Source: an uncultured Brachyspira sp. (GTDB lineage: Bacteria > Spirochaetota > Brachyspiria > Brachyspirales > Brachyspiraceae). Taken from it: a DNA stretch of 57,607 bases. Position 1 is the first letter of the stretch; every line of letters starts with the position of its first letter. Position numbers and translations under genes: made by a program. Of this stretch, positions 51,426 to 57,607 are shown piece after piece. The stretch lies in the NCBI RefSeq assembly GCF_934747485.1, contig NZ_CAKVGN010000008.1:1-57607 (forward strand), given 5' to 3'. The notes under the pieces were generated by a model, which was not told the origin of the DNA, ran no database searches, and saw only the letters and a list, made by a program, of their open reading frames with translations.

Positions 51426-52679
51426 ATGAACATGACTATCACACAAAAGATTTTAGCTGCACATGCTGGTGTTGACAAAGTTGAAGCAGGTGAGCTTATA
51501 ATGGTTAGAACCGATTTAGTTTTAGGTAATGATATAACAAGTCCTGTTGCTATAAATGAATTTGAAAAGTATGGTTTTAATAAGGTATTTGACAAAGAAA
51601 AAATAGCTTTGGTTATGGACCATTTTGCTCCAAACAAAGACATTAAAGCTGCAGAGCAGTGCAAACAATGTAGGGATTTTGCTAATAAGCATGATATTAC
51701 TCATTATTATGATGTGGGTGATATGGGTGTTGAGCATGCACTTTTACCAGAAAAGGGGTTAGTTGCTCCCGGTGAAGTTATAATTGGGGCGGATTCTCAT
51801 ACTTGTACTTATGGGGCTTTTGGTGCTTTTTCTACTGGTGTTGGAAGCACTGATATGGCGGCTGCTATGGCTACTGGAAAGGTTTGGTTTAAGGTGCCTG
51901 CTGCTATTAAGTTTAATCTTAAAGGAGAGTTAAAGCCAAATGTATCTGGTAAAGATGTTATACTTCATATTATAGGTATGATAGGAGTTGACGGAGCATT
52001 ATATAAGTCAATGGAGTTTAGGGGAGAAGGTGTTTCATCTCTTACTATGGACGACAGGGCTTGTATTTCTAATATGGCTATTGAGGCGGGTGCTAAAAAC
52101 GGAATATTTGAAGTTGATGACAAAACTATAGAATTCTTAAAAGACATAGTAAAAAGAGATTATACTATTTTTAAAGCTGATGATGATGCAGTATACGAAA
52201 AAGAGTATGATATTGATTTATCTGCAATTGAGCCTACAGTTGCTTGCCCGCATTTACCTGAAAACACAAAAGAAGCTAAAGAATTAAAAGACATAAAAGT
52301 TGATCAGGTTGTTATAGGTTCTTGTACTAATGGAAGATTATCCGACATGGCTATAGCTGCCAACATTTTTAAAGGAAAAAAAGTAGCTAAGAATGTAAGA
52401 TGCATAATTATTCCTGCTACACAAAAAGTTTATAAAGAGTGCATAAAATTAGGTTATATGGATATATTTATTGACGCTGGTTGTGCAGTATCTACTCCTA
52501 CATGCGGACCTTGTTTGGGTGGTTATATGGGAATACTTGCACATGATGAGGTTGCTGTTACCACAACTAATAGAAACTTTGTTGGAAGAATGGGAGATAA
52601 AACTTCAAAAGTATATTTGGCTAGTCCTGCTACAGCAGCATATAGTGCTTTGACAGGATACATAACAGAGCCTAAGTGA
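51426..52679 (+). CDS. leuC: 3-isopropylmalate dehydratase, large subunit
   Basis: With LeuD it isomerises 2- to 3-isopropylmalate. The 417-residue protein belongs to the shorter, archaeal/anaerobe-type LeuC group. Iron-sulfur cluster ligands are in GSCTNGR and CGPCLGGYMG; ADSHTCTYGAFGAFSTGVGSTDMA (two overlapping segments) is the substrate region. An AAGGATATGAACATG start lies after the repeat. Its partner leuD begins 286 bp downstream, after another repeat. Confidence 0.95.
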   Translation: MNMTITQKILAAHAGVDKVEAGELIMVRTDLVLGNDITSPVAINEFEKYGFNKVFDKEKIALVMDHFAPNKDIKAAEQCKQCRDFANKHDITHYYDVGDMGVEHALLPEKGLVAPGEVIIGADSHTCTYGAFGAFSTGVGSTDMAAAMATGKVWFKVPAAIKFNLKGELKPNVSGKDVILHIIGMIGVDGALYKSMEFRGEGVSSLTMDDRACISNMAIEAGAKNGIFEVDDKTIEFLKDIVKRDYTIFKADDDAVYEKEYDIDLSAIEPTVACPHLPENTKEAKELKDIKVDQVVIGSCTNGRLSDMAIAANIFKGKKVAKNVRCIIIPATQKVYKECIKLGYMDIFIDAGCAVSTPTCGPCLGGYMGILAHDEVAVTTTNRNFVGRMGDKTSKVYLASPATAAYSALTGYITEPK

Positions 52680-52810
52680 TAAAAATGTAATAATTGTTAT
52701 AATATTATAATAAAATATAATTTGTTAAAATAAATTTATATTTTAGCTTAAATTTAATAATTTATCTTATTAAAGATAAAATTAGTATTATTTGACATTA
52801 ATTTTTATAC

Positions 52811-52850
52811 TTGCACTTTTTGGTTCTTTTTGCGGCGGGAAAAAGAACAA
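52811..52850 (+). repeat. Single-hairpin dispersed repeat, copy 2
   Basis: GTTCTTTTT (52823-52831) and AAAAAGAAC (52840-52848) around GCGGCGGG. One base differs from the copy at 49511. It lies in the leuC-leuD gap, which holds no gene. Confidence 0.75.
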
Positions 52851-52965
52851 CAAAAAATTGATAAATTAAAAAATTGTTCATTACTAATTTTACGGCTGAA
52901 AGTTTTTAGGAATGTAGTTTTTATAGCCGTATTTATTATTAATAATAATTAAATTAGGAGATAAT

Positions 52966-53448
52966 ATGAAAGCTAAAGGTTTCGTTCATAAATATGGAGA
53001 TAATGTTGATACTGATGTTATCATTCCTGCAAGATATTTAAATACTGCTAATCATAAAGAGTTGGCTTCTCATTGTATGGAAGATATTGATAAAGATTTT
53101 GTAGGCAAGGCTAAAGTAGGCGATATAATGGTTGGAGGAGAGAATTTCGGCTGCGGTTCTTCAAGAGAGCATGCTCCTATTGCTATTAAAGAATCTGGTA
53201 TATCCTGCGTTATAGCTTCATCTTTTGCTAGAATATTTTATAGGAACTCTATTAACATAGGGCTTGCTATATTAGAATGCGATGAGGCTAGTAAAAAAAT
53301 AAATGCTGGTGATGAGGCTGAAGTTGATTTTGACAGCGGTATTATTACAAACATAACTAAAAATGAAAGCTACAAAGCAGAGCCTTTCCCAGAGTTTATA
53401 AAAAATATTATTAACTCTAATGGGCTTTTGAACTCTTTAAAAAATTAA
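52966..53448 (+). CDS. leuD: 3-isopropylmalate dehydratase, small subunit
   Basis: This 160-residue swivel domain has GDNVDTDVIIPARYL near the N-terminus and NFGCGSSREHAPIA, the family signatures. It assembles with LeuC. It is in the short LeuD group that pairs with the LeuC type seen here. A TTAGGAG site precedes the ATG; leuB starts 18 bp after its stop. Confidence 0.96.
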   Translation: MKAKGFVHKYGDNVDTDVIIPARYLNTANHKELASHCMEDIDKDFVGKAKVGDIMVGGENFGCGSSREHAPIAIKESGISCVIASSFARIFYRNSINIGLAILECDEASKKINAGDEAEVDFDSGIITNITKNESYKAEPFPEFIKNIINSNGLLNSLKN

Positions 53449-53466
53449 TTTAAGGGATAATTATTT

Positions 53467-54555
53467 ATGGAAAAAAATATTGTTGTTATTGAAGGGGACG
53501 GTGTTGGTCCTGAAATTATTTCTAAGGCTATTGATGTATTAAAAAAAATAGAGCAAAAATATTCTCATAAATTCAATTTAGAATATGTTGATATGGGCGG
53601 GGCTTCTATAGATAAATATGGAGTGCCTCTTACTGATGAAAATTTAGAAAAATGCAAATATTCTGATTCTGTGCTTTTGGGTGCTGTTGGTTGTCCTAAA
53701 TGGGATAATGTTCTTCCTGAGAATAGACCAGAGAAGGGGCTTCTTAAATTAAGAAAAGGTATGGGGCTTTATGCCAATATTAGACCTATAAAAATGCTTA
53801 AACCATTAGAATATGCTTCTCCTCTAAAAGAGATTATCACTAAAAATGATATAGATTTTGTTATAGTGAGAGAGCTTACTGGTGGCGTATACTTTGGAGA
53901 GCATAAATTTGAAAACACTAATAACACAAAAAAAGCAATAGACATTATGCCTTATGATGAAAATGAAATAAAAAGAATAGGTAAGGTTGCTTTTGAGATG
54001 GCTAGAAAACTTAAAAAGCCTTTAACTTCTGTTGATAAAGCTAATGTACTTCATACTTCTAAGTTGTGGCGTGAGGTTATGAATAATTTATCAAAAGAAT
54101 ATAGCGACATTAAATATAATGATATGTATGTTGACAATGCTGCTATGCAGATTATTGCTAATCCTTCTCAATTTGGTATTATAGTTACAGAAAACATGTT
54201 TGGAGATATACTTTCTGATGAGGCTAGCGTTATAACTGGTTCTATAGGTATGGCTCCTTCTGCAAGTCTTGCTGATAATACTGTTGGTATGTATGAGCCT
54301 ATTCATGGTTCTGCCCCTGATATTGCAGGTAAGGATTTGGTTAATCCTATAGGTACTATACTTTCTCTTGCTATGATGTTTAGGCATTCTTTTAATTTGG
54401 ATAAAGAGGCAGAAAATATAGAAAATGCTGTTTATAAAACTATAGAAGAAGGTTATAGAACTATAGATATTATGCCTAAAGATAAAAATATATCTAATTT
54501 ATACAAGTTAGTAAAATGTTCTGAAATATCAGATATTATTGTATCTAATATATAA
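53467..54555 (+). CDS. leuB: 3-isopropylmalate dehydrogenase
   Basis: It oxidises and decarboxylates 3-isopropylmalate with NAD+. The 362-residue protein has GDGVGPEI at the start, RENRPEKGLLKLR substrate loop residues, the RELTGGVYFGE motif, DKANVL (catalytic Lys/Asp) and the DILSDEA segment followed by the GSAPDIAGK NAD-binding loop. Normal length. It ends the ilv-leu block. Confidence 0.96.
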   Translation: MEKNIVVIEGDGVGPEIISKAIDVLKKIEQKYSHKFNLEYVDMGGASIDKYGVPLTDENLEKCKYSDSVLLGAVGCPKWDNVLPENRPEKGLLKLRKGMGLYANIRPIKMLKPLEYASPLKEIITKNDIDFVIVRELTGGVYFGEHKFENTNNTKKAIDIMPYDENEIKRIGKVAFEMARKLKKPLTSVDKANVLHTSKLWREVMNNLSKEYSDIKYNDMYVDNAAMQIIANPSQFGIIVTENMFGDILSDEASVITGSIGMAPSASLADNTVGMYEPIHGSAPDIAGKDLVNPIGTILSLAMMFRHSFNLDKEAENIENAVYKTIEEGYRTIDIMPKDKNISNLYKLVKCSEISDIIVSNI

Positions 54556-54631
54556 TAATTAATTGTTAAATAATTATTTGTATTATAGTTCATATTTATT
54601 TGATTATGATAATATAATTATGTAATTTAAC

Positions 54632-54659
54632 TTGACAATTCAGTTTTAATGTACATAAT
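54632..54659 (+). promoter_or_regulatory. Promoter of the coiled-coil/pgeF unit
   Basis: TTGACA (54632-54637), a 16-bp spacer and CATAAT (54654-54659), 35 bp before the GTG start. Confidence 0.6.
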
Positions 54660-54694
54660 TATATTATATATAGAAAAAATTAGGATTTGTATAA

Positions 54695-54931
54695 GTGGAA
54701 TATAATGATAAAGAAACTATTTTAGAATTGCAGGAAGATAATAAACTTCTCGCTTCTAAAATAGACATCTATAAAGAAGAGATAAATGAATTAAAGCAAA
54801 AATTGGAATATGCACAGAAATTTTTTGTTTTGTATGAAAATATTATGGAACAATCAAGAAGCGAAACTAAAGACCTTACTAATAAAGTAAAAGAATTAGA
54901 GGCGGAGATTAAAAGGTTAAAGAATGCATAA
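54695..54931 (+). CDS. Small coiled-coil protein
   Basis: This 78-residue protein starting at GTG is almost entirely a coiled coil (heptads from about residue 5 to the end, LQEDNKLLASKID..., KELEAEIKRLKNA). It has no signal peptide or membrane segment. Family unknown; it could be a division or structural accessory. Its last 8 bases overlap pgeF, so the two are coupled. Confidence 0.7.
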   Translation: MEYNDKETILELQEDNKLLASKIDIYKEEINELKQKLEYAQKFFVLYENIMEQSRSETKDLTNKVKELEAEIKRLKNA

Positions 54932-55637
54932 TATTTATTATCCTAATAATAAAAATGATAATATATATATAGCTGTGCTTTCTAAAGAATCAAATGTAAA
55001 TCCTAAAGAGATTACTTTAGAATATAGAGACAATCAAGAGAAGACTTTTTTTAATACTATTGGTTTTGATATTAATAAAGCCATTTTTATGAATCAAGTC
55101 CATAAGGATAATATAGTAAAAATAGATGAAACTAATATTAATTCATTTGGAAGCAGAGAAAAATTAGTTAAAGAAACCGATGCTATAATAACTAACTTAA
55201 AAAATATTCCTTTAGTAGTTCAAACAGCTGATTGTGTTCCTATAATACTTTATTGCAGTGAAAGTAATTCTATGGCTGCAATTCACTCTGGTTGGAGAGG
55301 CACTGTTCAAAATATTACAGAAAAAACTATTAATATTATGATAAAAGAATATAATGCAAACCCTTCTAAAATGTATGCCTATATTGGTCCATACATAGCT
55401 TTAAAAGATTATGAAGTTGGAGAAGAAGTAGCAATTCATTTCAAAAATAAAACTATAATTAATAATAAATGGCATATTGATAATGGTTTAGAAGTAAAGA
55501 GTCAAATGATAAAATGCGGTATTTTAGAGAATAATATTGAACTATCTAATCTCAATAGTTATGATGATAATTTTTATTCTTATAGGAGAGATGCTCTTCA
55601 GATTGGAAGAATGCTTACTATTGGGGTATTATTATAA
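54924..55637 (+). CDS. pgeF: Peptidoglycan editing factor PgeF (YfiH/DUF152, multicopper-oxidase-like name in older records)
   Basis: PgeF removes wrongly incorporated residues from peptidoglycan precursors in the cytoplasm. The 237-residue protein has the conserved QVHKDNIV, ETDAIITN, QTADCVPIIL, AAIHSGWRGT and IGPYIALKDYEVG motifs, which carry the Cys/His active site. Full length. An acyl-ACP thioesterase follows after a 525-bp gap filled by a large palindrome. Confidence 0.9.
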   Translation: MHNIYYPNNKNDNIYIAVLSKESNVNPKEITLEYRDNQEKTFFNTIGFDINKAIFMNQVHKDNIVKIDETNINSFGSREKLVKETDAIITNLKNIPLVVQTADCVPIILYCSESNSMAAIHSGWRGTVQNITEKTINIMIKEYNANPSKMYAYIGPYIALKDYEVGEEVAIHFKNKTIINNKWHIDNGLEVKSQMIKCGILENNIELSNLNSYDDNFYSYRRDALQIGRMLTIGVLL

Positions 55638-55650
55638 TTCTAATCTTTTT

Positions 55651-56071
55651 AACCGCACGCTAAATAGATTTTATAATTTGTAATAATATTATTTTTTAAT
55701 TTTTCTATTTATGAAATATTATTAACCGTGCGGTAAATTTAGCATTTAATCTAATCAAAACTTGGGTGGGTATGCTTTTTCTTTTTTAGTGTTAAAAAAC
55801 AAATAACTATATTTACTAAATTAAGAAGAATATATAAAAGGGCGGGGTGTGTAAAAAAAATTATTCTCACTCCCCACCCTTAAGATTTAATGTTTGTTTT
55901 TTTAAATTATAATTTTATTTATTTTAATAATCTAAATAGAAATTTATAGCTTCCCACCCTAGAGTTTTTTAAATTTAAAGTTTTATTAACCGCACGAAGA
56001 ACTCTTTATATAAAAGAAAATATTTAAATTAAAACAATTTTTATTATATAAGAAATAAGCTAACCGTGCGG
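55651..56071. repeat. 421-bp nested imperfect palindrome in the pgeF-thioesterase gap
   Basis: GC-rich words sit at mirror positions about a centre near 55861: CCGCACG 55653-55659 with CGTGCGG 56065-56071; CGTGCGG 55727-55733 with CCGCACG 55990-55996; GGGTGGG 55764-55770 with CCCACCC 55953-55959; and AAGGGCGGGGTGTG 55838-55851 with CACTCCCCACCCTT 55868-55881. The AT-rich spacers between the words have equal lengths in both arms (29 and 29 bp; 67 and 68 bp) but have diverged. No gene lies inside. It may be a mobile-element-like repeat, a structured RNA or a cruciform. Confidence 0.75.
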
Positions 56072-56098
56072 CTGTGTAAAACTGAAAGTCTAATTGCT

Positions 56099-56126
56099 TT
56101 GACAATTATTATTTTAGTATTATAAT
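56099..56126 (+). promoter_or_regulatory. Promoter of the acyl-ACP thioesterase gene
   Basis: TTGACA (56099-56104), a 16-bp spacer and TATAAT (56121-56126), 37 bp before the ATG and 28 bp beyond the palindrome. Confidence 0.8.
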
Positions 56127-56162
56127 ATTTAAAATTATTTTAATTAAAAAGGTTTACTAATT

Positions 56163-56870
56163 ATGTATGAAATGAAAGCAGTTGTAGGTACTAGTCAGAT
56201 TGATAAAGATGGACTTTTAAAAACTTCATCAATATTTGATTTAATGCAGGACTGTTCATTTTTTCAATTAGATTCTGAAGAAGAGCTTACAGAGTATTTT
56301 AATGAAAATAATGTGAGTATGTTTTTAGTATCTAGGCAAGTTGATATATATAAACTTCCAAAGTATAGCGATAAAGTTATAGTACGCACTTATGTGTATG
56401 AATGTAATGAGGCATATGGATATAGAAATACTGTAATATATGATGAAAATTATAATGAGCTTGTTATTTGTTATGCCATAGGAGGGTTTGTTGATTTATC
56501 TAATGGTAATTTGATTAGAGTGCCTTCTGATTTTATTAAAAAAATTAAATTTGATGAAAAGCAGGAAATGAATTATTTACCCAGAAAAATAAAAGTTGAT
56601 AATGATAGTCTAAAAGAAGTTGATAGATTTAAAGTAAAAAAATATTTTATAGATGATAATAATCATGTAAATAATGCAAGATATATTGATATGGCAATAG
56701 ATTATGTAGAAGATAATTATAAAAGAATAAGAATAGAATACAGAGTACCTGCTGCTTTAGGGGATACTATAGTTGTAAAGAAAGCTATAATTGATGATAA
56801 AGTTTTACTCAAGTTTGATAGCGAAGATGATAAAACTTATGCTATATTAGAATTTTCTTATATCTTATAA
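56163..56870 (+). CDS. Acyl-ACP thioesterase
   Basis: It releases fatty acids from acyl carrier protein and sets chain length. This 235-residue protein has the double hot-dog layout: the N-terminal half with KTSSIFDLMQDCSF and the VSRQVDIYKLPKYSDKV.VRTYVYE strand region, and the C-terminal half with NNHVNNARYIDMAIDYV. It belongs to the bacterial acyl-ACP thioesterase group (related to plant FatA/FatB). Normal bacterial length. rpiB follows 67 bp downstream. Confidence 0.88.
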   Translation: MYEMKAVVGTSQIDKDGLLKTSSIFDLMQDCSFFQLDSEEELTEYFNENNVSMFLVSRQVDIYKLPKYSDKVIVRTYVYECNEAYGYRNTVIYDENYNELVICYAIGGFVDLSNGNLIRVPSDFIKKIKFDEKQEMNYLPRKIKVDNDSLKEVDRFKVKKYFIDDNNHVNNARYIDMAIDYVEDNYKRIRIEYRVPAALGDTIVVKKAIIDDKVLLKFDSEDDKTYAILEFSYIL

Positions 56871-56937
56871 ATAATTTTACATTGTTTATTATAAATTGAT
56901 TTTAATATTAGAAAAAATATATAAAGGAAATAAAATT

Positions 56938-57387
56938 ATGAAAATTGCTATAGGCTGCGATCATTCAGCTGTTGAATTAAAAAAAGAGATAATAAAATAT
57001 TTAGAGGAATTAGGGCATACTGTTACTGATTATGGTACTCATACTACAGAAAGTGTTGACTATCCAATATATGGAAAAAAAGTTGCTGATGCCATTGTAA
57101 GTAAAGAATGTGAATGCGGCGTTTTGATATGCGGAACTGGTATAGGTATTTCACTTGCTGCTAATAAAGTTAAAGGCATAAGGGCGGCAGTTTGCAGTGA
57201 GCCTTATTCTGCTAAACTTTCTAAACAGCATAATAATTCTAATATAATAGCTTTCGGTGCTAGGGTGGTAGGTGTTGATTTGGCTAAGATGATTGTTAAG
57301 GAATGGCTTGATGCTGAATATGAAGGCGGAAGACATGCTAAGAGAGTTGACTTGCTTACAAAAATAGAGAACGGCGAAGAAATTTAA
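56938..57387 (+). CDS. rpiB: Ribose-5-phosphate isomerase B
   Basis: It interconverts ribose-5-phosphate and ribulose-5-phosphate in the pentose phosphate pathway. The 149-residue protein from ATG 56938 (AAAGGA site) has the GCDHSAVELK start, GVLICGTGIGIS with the catalytic Cys, GIRAAVCSE and NIIAFGARV. An open frame upstream to 56896 would add 14 residues not found in the family and is rejected. It is followed by a strong terminator. Confidence 0.96.
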   Translation: MKIAIGCDHSAVELKKEIIKYLEELGHTVTDYGTHTTESVDYPIYGKKVADAIVSKECECGVLICGTGIGISLAANKVKGIRAAVCSEPYSAKLSKQHNNSNIIAFGARVVGVDLAKMIVKEWLDAEYEGGRHAKRVDLLTKIENGEEI

Positions 57388-57412
57388 TTTAGAATATAAT
57401 TAATTTAAATAC

Positions 57413-57457
57413 AAAAGGGCTTTGAGGTTTTTATTGACTTAAAGCTCTTTTATTTTT
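57413..57457 (+). terminator. Intrinsic terminator after rpiB
   Basis: AAAAGGGCTTT (57413-57423) pairs with AAAGCTCTTTT (57441-57451) with one G-T pair; T-rich bases follow. Confidence 0.8.
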
Positions 57458-57538
57458 TATAAAGTTTCTATATATCAAGATTATAATAATTTAATATAAT
57501 ATTTAGATTATATATAAAAATAAGAAAATAATGTGTTT

Positions 57539-57607
57539 AGGAGCCATACATATTGCACGTTTTTTAGTTTAAAAAAAGCAGGTATTCCTTATAATTTAAT
57601 TAACTAA
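57539..57607 (+). mobile_element. Start of a second copy of the insertion sequence, cut by the window end
   Basis: AGGAGCC at 57539 begins a terminal repeat that matches the inverted repeats of the element at 11216-12108, and the next 50 bases match the orfA-side end of that copy on the opposite strand. orfA would lie beyond the window on the plus strand. The two copies are in inverted orientation. Confidence 0.8.

Noticed and set aside
49280..56162. CRISPR array or tRNA genes in the GC-rich gaps
   Set aside because: The repeats are few, not regularly spaced and have no spacers; no cloverleaf was found.

Overview
The window is about 57.6 kb of very AT-rich DNA (mostly A/T even inside genes; TTA, ATA, AAA and GAA are the common codons). 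It fits a spirochaete of the genus Brachyspira. The flagellar block runs fliP-fliQ-fliR-flhB-flhA-flhF-flhG-fliA, and there is a type III glutamine synthetase, a TdeIII-type restriction enzyme of the kind known from Treponema denticola, a Bat/aerotolerance cluster and a large 2-hydroxyacyl-CoA dehydratase activator fusion. The genus call is inference from gene content and base composition; no rRNA, tRNA or CRISPR array was seen.

Layout. 1-3.6 kb: the end of an ankyrin-repeat gene with near-identical 99-bp repeats, proA, and a yedE/tusA-like sulfur or selenium transport pair whose yedE UGA stop may be a selenocysteine codon. 3.7-11.2 kb: a divergent PanD-like protein, a 1434-residue acyl-CoA dehydratase activase fusion, a small secreted PepSY-like protein and glutamine synthetase III. 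11.2-12.1 kb: a decayed insertion sequence upstream of glnA; the end of a second copy closes the window at 57.5 kb. 12.5-24.9 kb: an acetyltransferase, then the flagellar export and regulation operon, including an unlisted 57-residue protein resembling the FlhF N-terminal domain, and ending in a FapA-type protein. 24.9-29 kb: a Nif3-like gene broken by one in-frame stop, a HAD phosphatase, recO, a 55-residue two-cluster ferredoxin and a CorC/HlyC membrane protein.

29-33 kb: thyA and folA, which act in one folate cycle, are separated by a complete restriction-modification pair. 33-39.3 kb: two amidohydrolases of one family (a lipoprotein with intact metal ligands and a cytoplasmic relative in which the ligands are replaced), a NagD-like HAD protein and an ABC-F ATPase. 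39.3-45.6 kb: batA, a TPR/Asn-Gln-rich protein, batD and batE, then a convergent UbiB-like kinase and phasin-like protein. 45.7-54.6 kb: branched-chain amino acid biosynthesis (ilvB, ilvN, ilvC, leuA, leuC, leuD, leuB). ilvB is preceded by a strong promoter and a 24-codon Ile/Leu-rich leader peptide whose Leu codons are complementary to the ilvB Shine-Dalgarno sequence. 54.7-57.5 kb: a coiled-coil protein, PgeF, a 421-bp nested palindrome, an acyl-ACP thioesterase and rpiB.

The best candidates for undescribed biology are the ilv leader with its possible Shine-Dalgarno/anti-Shine-Dalgarno switch, the nested palindrome at 55.65-56.07 kb, a dispersed GC-rich hairpin family in the leucine-operon gaps, the metal-ligand-less amidohydrolase, the PanD-like protein without its Gly-Ser cleavage pair, and the possible selenocysteine extension of YedE.
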